From positions 98,503,435-98,567,434 of the forward strand of contig NC_058338.1 in assembly GCF_905475395.1 (NCBI RefSeq): a stretch of 64,000 bases of DNA, read 5' to 3'. A program made the translations under genes and the position numbers. Of the stretch, positions 44,061 through 55,239 are shown one piece after another; within the stretch, counting starts at the first letter, position 1; every line of letters begins with the position of its first letter. The stretch comes from Chrysoperla carnea (taxonomy: Eukaryota; Arthropoda; Insecta; Neuroptera; Chrysopidae). Under the pieces are notes generated by a model, which was not told the DNA's origin, searched no databases, and saw only the letters and a list, made by a program, of their open reading frames with translations.

Positions 44061-47000
44061 TAAAAAGTCCTCGAGAAAGTTGTTGATATCCTAAGATATG
44101 CCTAACTAAGAAAGATTTTTCGAAAAATGTTAAGAATTAGCTTGAAAAATACTTAAAGTTTTTGCTTTCATAGCCAAAGTGAAAAAAAGGAGTAATTGTC
44201 TATTTAAATATAATTAAGAATTTCCACTTTTATTATAAATTATATGAATTTTAAATAATTTTTGTATTTAAATATTAAATTAAAAGCATTTTAATTAAAG
44301 TTTAAATATTGGAAATTTTAAATTATTCATTTTTAGGTAATTTGCTACTATTTTTCAAATCATTGATCAAATAAAGATTTGAAATTGTAATTTGTTCAAA
44401 TTCATTTATTTATACGATTAAATAAAATTTAAATATTCATACAAAAATTGGGAAAAACAAAATAATTGTTAAACCCACCTTAAATAATTTTGTAGGATAT
44501 TTAAATATAAAATTTTAAAATATTACAAAAATAGGAAATATTACTCCTTAAATATGTAATTTAAATAGTTAAATTGTAGTTTTTTTTTTTCGATTTAATA
44601 TTCAAATGAGAATTGATAAAATTAAAAAAGGTTTTAAAAAAATCCTTGAAAATTATTTTTGCTAATCATTGAATGTTATTCTAATAAGTTAAAGAATTCC
44701 ATTAAATTTTTCAATTTTTTACTTTTTTTTTTTCTTTTAAATTTTATTAAACTTTTTATGAATATTTTTTTGTAAAGTAGGTACACCATTAGTATTAGCT
44801 ACTAATTTGTCGCATATTTAGGTGTATCACAATTTTCACATTGATTAACTTCTCGGCAGATAATTTGTTAAATTGCTAGAAATATATATTGAAATTTAAG
44901 TTAATATCTCCACCGAGGGCCGTGATTGTACTCCTCTAATGAAAAAAAAAAATATTAATTGGAAATTCAAGTTTATATCCCCGCCAAGAACCGTGATTGT
45001 ACTACTTTAATGACAAATAATTATTACTTTATGACCGTGGTATCATGTAAAAAATTTACTGGATTGATTTTAATGAAACTTTCACTGATAATTTCTTTCT
45101 ATCTCTACTCTTAATTTTTCTGTAATTATTCATATTACAGGACATTAACATCGGTACAGTCATGTTCATGAAAACATTTTTATTAAAATGTTACAGTCAC
45201 ATTCATAAAAAATGAATCAAAATATCAGTATTTCGACATTTTTAATGCAAATTAGAAAAATCAGTAAAATTAACTTTAAAAATGAAGTGATCACATTTTT
45301 GTAAATGGTTAATTTAAATACAAAAATATCTACGTATTAAAAAAATTCAGAGAAATTATTGTTTGTAATTTTATCCTAAAATAAAATTCTTAAAGCCCTT
45401 AAATTTGGTAATACTTTAAAACTTATGAATTGATAATTTAGTGGATTATTCAATTTTTTAATTAATTTATCTGAATCTGTCTTATTCGAAATAATTAAAT
45501 TATTTTTTTTAAATTTTTAATTTGATGAAAAAGAACATTTTTTTTTAAATTTTCAATTAAATTTATAAGTGATATCACATTTATTCTTAAAATTCAAAAG
45601 AAATTATCAATTTTCAAATTATTTTTATAATTATTAATTTTATCAAATGTTTAATAACAAATATTTTAATCGTATTTTAATGAATTTTATTTTAATATAT
45701 TTCTAAGAAAGAATTTACCTTTGACTAGGTTTATTTAAAAAAATTAATAAATATTTAAATACTAAAACGTTATTTTATTAATATTATTTATATTTATTAT
45801 CAAATATTGAAATCAAACAAATGTTCAGTTATTAATAATTCATATAATAATTCATCAATTAAACTTAAACAGGAAATCTTAAATACGATATTTTAAAGAA
45901 CGATTCAAAGTTTATAGATGAAAATTATCAAATTTTTGTCAATAAGAACTTAATTGTTTTAAATTAGAATTTTCAAAGTTTTATTTTTTCGCACAGTTGT
46001 AGAATATAGAATATTTATGTTCAAAGTTCGAGAGGTAAATGTCTTCATAAATATGAAAGTTAGAAAGAAAAGAGTAGATATTGTAGTAAATTCTATTTTC
46101 TACAACTTTATCTATATTATAAAAATTTCAATTTAACTAATATTAATCGAAAACGAAATTCGGCATCTCGATAATGATATATCGGAATAAAAACTAAAAA
46201 GGTTTCGAAATTTACAAAGTCGAATAAATTTAAATAATTTCCCTACAAGATAAAAAGTTATTCGATGAAAATTGTAATAATTTTCAGATTAGATTTCATT
46301 TCTGAAAAAGTTTTTTTAATTTCAAATAAAGATTTTTTTAACATTTTTTAATGCAATTTTTAAGTTTTTAAGGATGTTTGAGCATGACAAAAATGTTTGA
46401 TTAAAAGCTCAAAATTTTTTTATCGTAGGCTTTTATTCAAAGAAGATGTAGTTAAAATTTCAGCTTAGGTATTCATGCATATTTGTAAGAAGAAAAATAA
46501 TTGAAAATCGATATAAAATATATTGCTCTTGTGGAAAAATCTCAAAAACGACATATTTTCAATTGAAGCGAATGAAAACAAATTTAAAAATATGTCCCCG
46601 TCCATATAAGGGATGTACGAGCAGGCTAGATTTAATGTTAAAATTATTTTTCTCTTATTTTCAACTTTGATGAATTTTCTTATAACTTCATTAATGTAGA
46701 CGAAAAATATTCATAAAATTTGTCTATACCTGCCTTGGTTTTCGAAATATTGAAAGTTGGATAATTAAAGAAAATTTTCAATTTTCAATATTTTGAAAAT
46801 TACGCCAGATATCGGAAAATTTTATTCTTACTTTTCGTTTTATATCGGCAAGTTAATCATCAAAAGATTTATCTTTTTATTTGTTTACCTGAAATTATTT
46901 GATTATAACGTACGCTCATACATCCTTAAAGGAAATAATAAATTTCGAATTTAGTCCTATTTTATGAACCATAAGTATTTATTAATCAAAATTCCAAAAA

Positions 47001-47100
47001 AGATTAATTACAATTTTTTCTAAAAATACCATAAATATAAATCCTTTTCAAAATAATAAAAAATTATAAAAATTTCGCTAATTTCTAGCGAAAAAAAATC
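44061..47100. other. Very AT-rich stretch without a gene
   Basis: Three kilobases of A/T-dominated sequence, probably intron or intergenic DNA. One tandem duplication of about 75 bp (44880-44945 and 44955-45015, sharing GTGATTGTACT) is visible. Nothing else can be supported. Confidence 0.4.
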
Positions 47101-47105
47101 TTACC

Positions 47106-47480
47106 TAAAATAATAAATTTAACCGAAGAAGGTTCCAATAGTTAGCACGTTGAAAGTAATTTAATAATGAATCTAGCAACTTCACACATTTGGTCGAAAT
47201 TTTCAAATAAATTTTTTATCGTGCGAAATCCAAAAACCAAGACACACAAGCAGCAAATAAAAAAATTATACACTTCACGTTAATTGTCCCCCAGAAAAAA
47301 AATCACTCTTTTGAAACAATCCAAAAAAAAGTTAAAACTTAACAATTATTAACAAAAAAATAAATTTAATTTTTGTTGGCCGATTAATAATATTTAGGCG
47401 TCCTTCAAACTTGAATGTCTAAAAGTGTAATGAATCAAAACGTACAAAACACATCGATGTAAAAGAGGGCCAGACAATTT
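47106..47480 (-). other. Candidate 5' UTR exon of the elongase gene
   Basis: On the minus strand TTTTAG is followed by GTAAGA at 47105-47100, a good donor, and the sequence just upstream is less AT-biased than the 3 kb downstream. A non-coding first exon is required by the acceptor at 31816. This is one of several possible places and is inference only. Confidence 0.2.
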
Positions 47481-47951
47481 TTAAAATGTAGGCCAAATGG
47501 ACTTAGAGTATGTTATGTATGTAACTTGTGTGTCTCTCTGAGTTGATCATGGATGGATGGCATGGCCCTGAACGGGGGTACAAATAAAACCAAACGACCC
47601 TATCAAACTTAATGATTCTCTGATATAAGAAGTACCTACAATCAACGACTCTCGATTTAAGTCTTCTTAACGTGTTCCAATACCGATATCAGTTATGTTC
47701 TTTCACTTCATCTAACTATCATATGTATATAATTATCTTTATCTGATTATTAAGTACATTTACACTTGATGTGGCGGCCAATACAATATCTATCACAACC
47801 TTTACATTTGATTAACAAATTTATGCTTTGATTATTATACAGGTGTTTAAAAAGTTTTCATAATTACAATTGATCGGCAATGTATAAAAGATAAATGTTT
47901 GAATTTTTGATATATTAATAATTGCTAACTTATATACATCTCTATATACAT

Positions 47952-48421
47952 ATCCCTATATATATTATAAATGTGAAAGTAAGGATGTTTGTTTGTTTGT
48001 TTGTTTGTTACGCTTTCACGCAAAAACTAGCGAATGATTTTTAATGAAACTGTACAACAATATAGCTCATACATCAGAATAACACATGAGCTATAATTTA
48101 TAAGGATACATGAAAAAAGAAAAAAAAATTAAATTTAATCTGATATTTACTATTTTAAATTTTTACAGAAATTTTTAATTTATGGTTCAAAATGATTTTC
48201 AAAGATGGAGCAGGTCTATGATCATCATTTTGAACCATAAATTAAAGGTTTCTGTAAAAATTTAAAATAGTAAATGTAAAGCAATTCATGGCCATCTTTT
48301 CTGACATACTCAATCTCTTCGAGTGTCATGGTAAGGGGATAAGTGCGATCAAGAGAGGTAGAGACTATAAAGCGGTTGTTCTTACTTTTAAGCCCAGTGA
48401 AGCGGGCGGATATCAACTAGT
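47952..48421 (+). mobile_element. Helitron-like element (family C), copy with internal inverted duplication
   Basis: It begins TCCCTATATATATTATAAAT (a further TCTCTATATA lies at 47939). A GTTT microsatellite and CGCTTTCACGCAAAAACTAG follow. It ends GCCCAGTGAAGCGGGCGGAT, then ATCAACTAGT, a hairpin followed by CTAGT at 48417-48421. In the middle a block of about 50 bp (48146-48197) is repeated inverted at 48225-48276, which is not seen in the other copies. A TC start, CTAGT end and no terminal inverted repeats fit a non-autonomous Helitron. Confidence 0.7.
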
Positions 48422-48599
48422 ATTTATATCAATATTTAGGTATAATTATTTATACCTAATATAGGTATTACCTATACCTAATCGTTTTGCTTTTCTTAAT
48501 GATATCCATGAAAAACTTTAAAATAACCTTGTGAAAATTGACACTTAAATTAAAAAATTTGAGATATTTTATACAACCATTGATTGTTTCAATATACCG

Positions 48600-49189
48600 A
48601 AAACCATAAGGTCCTTCATTCAATAGTTTGATGCGGGGCATCAACATCAGATTGGATCTAATTTTCCGGTATGCTTTATTAGTCAATTTAGATCATAAAA
48701 TCTATTATTGTCGCCCTATTAGCGTAACCAATTTCGTTCGCGGTATGCTTAGGGTAGCGAGTTCGATTCCCGCCGTCGCAACAAAATTAATTTAATTAAT
48801 AGTTGTGATGGGCTGGTGTAGTGAATAGTATATGTATGAAGGAGGTGCACTCAGTCTCTGAAATTGAGGAGCTGATTAATGAAATTATCAGCGGAAAGGT
48901 GGTAAAACACATATATGGTATCACAATGGGTTCTATAGCCTAAGTGTGTTCTTCGTGGGCAGCCAATATAACCTAACCTAGATCATACAAGTTGACAGAT
49001 AAAATAATACTTTAAATTAGAAAGTTGATCCTCATTTTTTCGAAAATCGTTACATGTCGGAAAAATTTGTCTTTATTGCATTTAATGGAAAGAAAACACA
49101 CTAGCTACACTTTTCTTTAAGTTACTTTTTGGTTGGTTAACTACAAAACAAGCATTAGAAACAATACTTAGATTCAAATGGTCCACCCT
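48600..49189. mobile_element. Family B element, copy 3 (degraded, split by a SINE)
   Basis: The right end matches the complement of GGGTGGACCATTTGAATC. Blocks such as TTAGAAAGTTGATCCTCAT and TGCATTTAATGGAAAGAAAA are shared with copies 1 and 2. The left arm has decayed. The SINE at 48698-48978 is inserted with a 9-bp duplication. Confidence 0.65.
48698..48978 (+). mobile_element. tRNA-derived SINE with TTAGG-type tail, copy 2
   Basis: Plus-oriented copy of the SINE at 7230-7488. Target duplication TAGATCATA lies at 48689-48697 and 48979-48987. The B box is in GAGTTCGATTCCCGCC. The body contains TCTGAAATTGAGGAGCTGAT and AAATTATCAGCGGAAAGGTG, and the tail is ATATAACCTAACC. The duplication fixes both ends and shows retroposition into family B. 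Confidence 0.85.
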
Positions 49190-49975
49190 ATATATTAAAA
49201 CGAACTTTTTTCAAAAAATCTGTTGAATAATGATAAAAAGAATTAGTTCCGTTTTTACAACAATTGTTAATTTCTCATTAATGAAAGTTAATCTAATCAA
49301 AGTAAGTTTTAACTAACGTATGTTAAAAAGAGTAAGGTGTAAGTACATATATAGATATCTTTATCTAATTGAATGTGTCTAAGTGTGATTATAGAAGTAA
49401 ATAAAGTATAAATATATAAAGGTGCCTTTTGCATTATTTCTTTTGATTGTTTGATTACTTATTATTTATTAATATAACAATTGTATGTTGATGTGATTGT
49501 TGATGGAATCAAATAAAAAAAAAAACATTATATTTTGTATAGAGATATTTATACCGTTAGTACAACAAATAAAGTCAAGAATATTTGTGTACAATGTAAT
49601 GGTGGAATGAACAAATCTGATTCAAAAATTCATTAACGTGAACCTTTCTTAACATTATCACAATCTTTCATAATATAGTTCTAGTCATCACACATTTGGA
49701 GAGATCGAATTTTCTCCAATTTTAAGAATGTGGGTCTAAGGAATTCTGTTTTGCTCAGGAAAAAAATCATTTTTAACATTCATCAATTTTAACAGCGGTA
49801 TGAGCATTTTGCTCAATTTAAATCATAAAACAAACAAACATACTTTGAATTGTAAAGGTTATTTAAAAGTGTACTGAAAAAATTAAATTTTCTTTTTGTC
49901 ATTGCAAAAGTTATTTCATTTACACCACTCTTTTCGTTTACCGTAAGCATGGGTACCAAAAATATGGCCCTTATA
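49190..49975. other. No gene seen
   Basis: AT-rich DNA between two repeat elements; nothing recognised. Confidence 0.35.
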
Positions 49976-49979
49976 AAAT

Positions 49980-50440
49980 AAAAAAAAAATTTAAAAAAAA
50001 AAAAAAACTGACTTCAAAAGAAAAACTATTCTAAAACAAATTAATATGCACTAGAAAGTAAAAAAATAACGTAAACATATAATGTAGTTACAATTATTTT
50101 TTTGTTTGGAGTCGGTGTCAGCTAAGGATGCAACTGTGACATTAGCTTGGCTGGCACCGACTTCAAAAATAACAATAATTGTAACTACATTTTCATTGAA
50201 ATTAGTTGGCGTGATATTGAGTTATTCGTCCATTTGTCGCGCACATTCTTAAAGCAAATTTAAGACTTATATGGTTTTTTCATGGATGCCATTGTCAGAA
50301 CTGGACCAAATTGAAATGGGGCCACACCTGGAAGCAGCAAAATCGATTCATCCAGTTGAAAGTTATGAGGTAACAAACATAAAAAAAAATACAGTCGATT
50401 TGAGAACCTCCTCCTTTTTTGTTTGAAGTCGGTTATAAAT
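49980..50440. mobile_element. Family D element with central hairpin, copy 2
   Basis: It shares the order of blocks with 34396-34990: GACTTCAAAAGAAAA, AGTCGGTGTCAGCTAAGG paired with CTTGGCTGGCACCGACT, GTTGGCGTGATATTGAGTTA, GAGGTAACAAACATAAAAAA, and the end TTTGAAGTCGGTTATAAA. It is shorter than copy 1 because the region after the hairpin is deleted. Confidence 0.75.
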
Positions 50441-50565
50441 GGTCGGAATAAAACTTATTGCAATCTCATATAAAATATACCACGAAAATCAATAATAAAA
50501 CAAATCATGATAGAATATTTAGAACATAATAGAATATTTATTTGTACACCCATTTCTTTTTTCTG

Positions 50566-51045
50566 ATCTAAATAAAAAATAACGATCTAAGAAAAAAATT
50601 TATGAATACCATAATTGTAAGGAATTTAATTTCAAATAACTTTGGTAATTACCATTTTTCGTGTAAAATTAAAAATAAACGAGTTCTTCAATAAACAAAA
50701 TTCCACCGCAAATCCCCTTTTCGAATCAAAATCTTTGGAGAAAATTGATAAGTACCAAATTTGTAGCAAATTTAATTCCCAACAACTTCAGTACCATTTT
50801 TCGCGTAAAATTAAAAATAAACGAGTTATGCAACAAACAAAAATTAACAACCACAACTTTTCGGGACTAAATCGAAAAATATCGATCCTAAGAAAAAATT
50901 GATAAGAACCAAAATAGTAGAAATTTAATTTCAAATAACTTTGGTAATACCCATTTTTCGTGTAAAATTGAAAATAAACGACTTATTCAATAAACAAAAA
51001 TTCATCCTCTTTTCTTAGGTAAAAATTGATAAGAGCAAAAATTTT
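50566..51045 (+). repeat. Minisatellite of about 150 bp, about 3.3 units
   Basis: Units begin AATTTAATTTCAAATAACTT at about 50623, 50768 and 50921, with a partial unit before the first. Each has CATTTTTCG(T/C)GTAAAATT, AAATAAACGA and AAACAAAAATT-like blocks. Units are clearly diverged. No coding. Confidence 0.7.
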
Positions 51046-52740
51046 CCGATCCCGAAGAGAGAATTTGTCATTTACGATCATTTTCATAAAGGAAAAAAAG
51101 GGTTTGTACGAAAATTGGACATTCTTGTCCTGAAATAAGCTTTGTACTAACACGTTCACTGCCACATTGGTCTTATGGGACCAAGACTTATGCTGCCTCA
51201 GCAGGCCACGTTGACCCGATGGGGTCCACGTATATTTTGTTTTACCAGGCCCTGTTGGTCCCATACAAACATATTTTCTAATAGGTGCTCGGCCATTGGT
51301 GAATATTTAACTATAAGTGACTGTTAACTATAAGAAGCACAATAAAGTCTGGTTATATTTCCTTAAGATTTATTTTTATCATTGCTGAACAAGAACTTAA
51401 AAGTTTGCATCGTAAAACATTTAATTTCAAAAGCGTGTATATTCACCCATTAAATTTTAGTTAGATCGAATCTAGAAGATCCGGCATCGATTCCCGGTTA
51501 CTGAGTAATTTTGACGGCCTTGTATGTTTACACAAGGTATTAAAAATATCATGTAAATATATAAAAATTACACAAAATTTGAATAAAATAAGTAAACTTA
51601 AATTAAAAAAATTTGATACGAAGGAAAAATTTATACATCCAGGGGAAAAACGTTAAAAAAGTTTTAGCATAACATGCATTGAAAGCTAGACATCCTGTTT
51701 TAAGGTAAAATAACCGCAAAGCCATTTTTTTTACTCAATGCAATAAAATTTTGCGCAGACATTAAGAATAACCGTATGTATAACTTCGAATGGGTTAAAT
51801 GTACCAGTTAACTAAAACTGACCCATTTTAAAACATCTTAAAAAATTTTATACAAATTTTGGTACCAAAAAAACGTCTCTTTTCCGCTTTGTTAAAAAGA
51901 TAAAATAAAAAACCATTTATAAGTATGCACCTGTATGTGTATTGGATATATGTACACATACAACGTATAAGTATTATGAACAGTTGCTTGAATAGTGAAC
52001 GGATAAATCAGCAAGTTTTTATAAATTTGACTATAACGGACATTATACCTTGAAATGAATTATAAACTTAATGAATGGAATGTACCTGTAACTAACTCAT
52101 TTAAATATTTATAATGAATTAATTCCTGAATCAGAATCATTCAGTTCAATACAACCAATATAATCAATACAATGTGTTAATTATTAATAACATTTTTTTA
52201 ATCAATCAATGGAGAAAATATTATTTTATTATGATCGTAGGTATAATATATTGAAAGCCGATAATACAATGATAAATAATGTGTCTTATTGATTGTTTTT
52301 ACATCAAAAAATCAATAAAAGTTATTTTTAGTTATTAATTTCCTAGATAAATATAAAGAAATTATATGTCTTGGTCATGAAAATCGAAGTCAACGCTTTC
52401 AGCCAAATTAAATATTTTATTATTTTATTAATTTTTACGATATACGCAAAACTTTTTAACTTTCTAGCAACGTATTTTAAATTTTTAATGTGTTGGAAAA
52501 TGTTTTTCTAAAAAAATGGCATGTTTATAATTTGAACTTTTTTTGACCCTCGATAATTTTCCTTTTTTTATTTTAAAGTCTTTTTAAAATTCAAGGATAT
52601 GACTTATGAACAACATTATTTCATTGTGTTAAAACGCAATCAATTATATACTATGGTAGTTAATTTTCAACTAATTTGCATTAAAAATAATTGGGATTTG
52701 ATTATCCAGTAGAAAATAAATTTAATGGGTAATATATTTT
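51046..52740. other. No supported gene
   Basis: AT-rich DNA. A GC-richer patch at 51150-51260 has mirrored TGGTCTTATGGGACCA and TGGTCCCATA blocks after CACGTTCACTGCCAC. It may be the end of a piggyBac-related element, but a partner end and TTAA site are not visible. Confidence 0.35.
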
Positions 52741-52744
52741 GCCT

Positions 52745-53310
52745 TTTTATACCATGCATATATGTAATATGCAAGGTATACTAAGTTTAGTCCCAAGTTT
52801 GTAACGCTTAAAAGTATTGATGCCACGCACAAAATTTTTCTATAATTGTTCATAGAATCACTTAATTAGTCCATTTCCGGTTGTCCGTCCCTCTGTGGAC
52901 ACGATAACTCAAAAACGAAAAAAGATATCCAGCTGAAATTTTTACAGCGTACTCAGGACGTAAAAAGTGAGGTCGAGTTAATGAGCATCATATGTAAATT
53001 GGTTCTTGGGTCCATAGGATCCATCTTGTAAACCGTTAGAGATAGAACAAAAGTTTAAATATAAAAAAAAAAATAAATGTCCCTTATAAAAAAATAAACA
53101 ACTTTGCTTGAAACATTTTTTCGTAAACATCACTGTTTACCCGTGAGGGCGCCAATTAGGCGAAAATTTTATAATATGTACTATACTTGAATATCAGTTA
53201 TGTATGTGTCACATGTATGTATGTGTTATGTGATAAAGAAATCAACACTGACTATGCATGGTATTTCAACAATTAACTAAATTGTTTGTTGTCACTTGTT
53301 TTATTTGTTT
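52745..53310 (+). repeat. Family A repeat, copy 8
   Basis: Plus-oriented, nearly full length, starting TTTTTATACCATGCATATAT. The microsatellite is reduced to TTGTCCGTCCCTCTGTGG. The hairpin reads GGGTCCATAGGATCC. The tail GTTTGTTGTCACTTGTTT is at about 53280. Confidence 0.8.
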
Positions 53311-53626
53311 TAAAAATTAATCGTATTTGTTTGTGATCAATTTAAATATTTTAATCGGAAGCCATATTTTAGTAGCTTTGCTTTTGTACTGATGATGGAA
53401 TTATGAAAAAATTTCTGCAAATGTGCGTCGATCCAAGGATGACTCGATGAATCTTCTTAAAAAAGTTTAAAAAATGTATACATATATATCTCTGTTTTTA
53501 TGGTTAATGAGAATTATTGATAGATAAACAAGGGGGAAGGGGTGCGTAAAGTACCCAAAAAAGAAAAAAAAATATAAAAATATTTTTGATCTAAGTACTC
53601 TTGTTATTTTTTATCTAGACACTTAG

Positions 53627-53873
53627 TTTTCGAAATAAAAATTCTTGAAAAATTAAAAATATTCGATTTTAAGAAAAATGTGTTATTCTTTCAATCTCCG
53701 AGGAAATTCGCTCAGTTTACGCAACTCCTAATTTACGAATTTTGTTCGACTTCCAAGTAGTCATCAGCAGTATGAATTAACTAATCATAATTACATACCT
53801 ACTATTATAAATGTCGTATGTTACTCGTTGCTAATTTGATACAGACCGTCACCAAATTAGCAACGAGTAACAT
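53627..53873. repeat. Family J repeat, copy 2, and a 21-bp-arm hairpin
   Basis: Family J sequence (53627-53760) is followed by a perfect hairpin: 53818-53838 (ATGTTACTCGTTGCTAATTTG less the last base, etc.) pairs with 53853-53873 around a 14-nt loop. CCAAGTAGTCAT(C/T)AGCAGTA near 53749 is mirrored near 55220, outside the next element. The element at 53884-55177 therefore interrupted a larger palindromic repeat. Confidence 0.6.
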
Positions 53874-53883
53874 GCGCTATTTA

Positions 53884-55177
53884 AGGTAAGTGTACAGTAT
53901 TACGGGTTAGTACGTTATTCCGGGAGTTTTTTATTTTGGTCAAAAAATAAGAAACACTAAATAAATTATTAATTTTAAATAATAACAGATCCTCTAGCAC
54001 TAAAATATGAATTGTTAAAATCGACTTTTGAACAAATCAAATCACACTTAAATACTCATATTGATCGAAAAAGTGATCGATCGGTTAACATCTAGTTTTA
54101 TTACAAATATGTTGTCTGTTAACGTAAAATGACAGTGTTAGATTGTTAAGCTTTTTTTAGTTTACTGGTAAGTTTATCATTTTTGAATATTTAAAAATAT
54201 TGATTAGAATGAATAAATAAATCGTTTTAAAGCTTTTTCAAATTATTTTAATTAATTATTTTCTTTAAATTATGATTCCCGGAATTATGTTCTTAAATCA
54301 GTGATAGTGAATCATATTACGGGAGTCTACCGTAATTAGGAAAAATGAGAAGTAATTATTTTTAATTCTCATTTTAAATTGGTGTTATAATTATTAAAAT
54401 ATTTTATACTGATTGAAGCAGTAGATACCGTAGATTTTTGTGAGGTAATTACGGGATATGTTTTTTTTTTTTAAATCTGGCTAATTTATGCATAAATACT
54501 TGCTTTTTATGATAAGTATATAATATGTTTTTAACTCCCGGAATAATGAGCAGAGTTTTTACTTATATATACAATTCCGGGAGTATCACATTGTAACGGA
54601 GAAAATTGAAACTTGATTTTATTTTGTTATTTAAATTAATTTTTGATGATTATTAATGTTAAAATAACTTTTGATATTATTAAAAGAATTTAAAAAAATA
54701 ACAATTCTATTAACTTTATTAATTTAATAACGATAATATTTATAATACCAATGATTTATTGTCATTAGTATTCCGCAATATGTTATGATTTAAAAAAAAA
54801 TTAATTAAAAATTTAAAATTTTTATTTTTCAATCAAGTTTTGTATGATAATACTCAATAATCTTAATTACATTAAACACTACAATTTTTTAATTTACCTA
54901 TGTTAAGTGTGTATCCCGGAATTATGTACTTTCATTCCCGGAAACAGGTTCAAAGCCAAATTTTACCACGGAATTAGAGACAAATTCAAAGTCCAGAAAA
55001 TTAACATTTAATACTATAAATTAAAGACTTTGCTGTGAAAAAATGATCAAAACTAATTCTCAATAAATCATTTTATACGACAAACCAATTTTTATAGTGG
55101 AAATATTTATATTTATTTTAATAATCAGCTTCAATGTGCATTATGCCTAAACATCCCGTAATATGGTACATTTACCT
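53884..55177. mobile_element. 1.3-kb TA-flanked element with scattered TTCCGGGA motifs
   Basis: The inverted ends are AGGTAAGTGTACAGTATTAC and the complement of AGGTAAATGTACCATATTAC, both running into CGGG. TA lies at 53882-53883 and 55178-55179. About ten copies of a CCGGGA/TCCCGG or TACGGGA-type motif in both orientations punctuate the otherwise AT-rich interior, e.g. at 53918, 54276, 54318, 54448, 54536, 54573, 54913 and 54935. No coding region. TA sites and regulatory-like internal repeats suggest a non-autonomous Tc1/mariner/pogo-type element. Confidence 0.6.
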
Positions 55178-55239
55178 TATAAGATTAATTAAGATTAGCT
55201 AATTCATACTGCTAATGACTACTTGGAGGTCCAAATACG

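Noticed and set aside
50566..51045. CRISPR-like array
   Set aside because: Units of 145-153 bp without short conserved repeats and unique spacers; this is a minisatellite in a eukaryotic genome.
51150..51260. piggyBac-type element
   Set aside because: Suggestive TGGTCCCATA blocks but no paired ends and no TTAA duplication visible.
51480..51505. tRNA B-box-like GGCATCGATTCCCGG
   Set aside because: No A box at the right distance and no repeat copy, so chance resemblance is likely.
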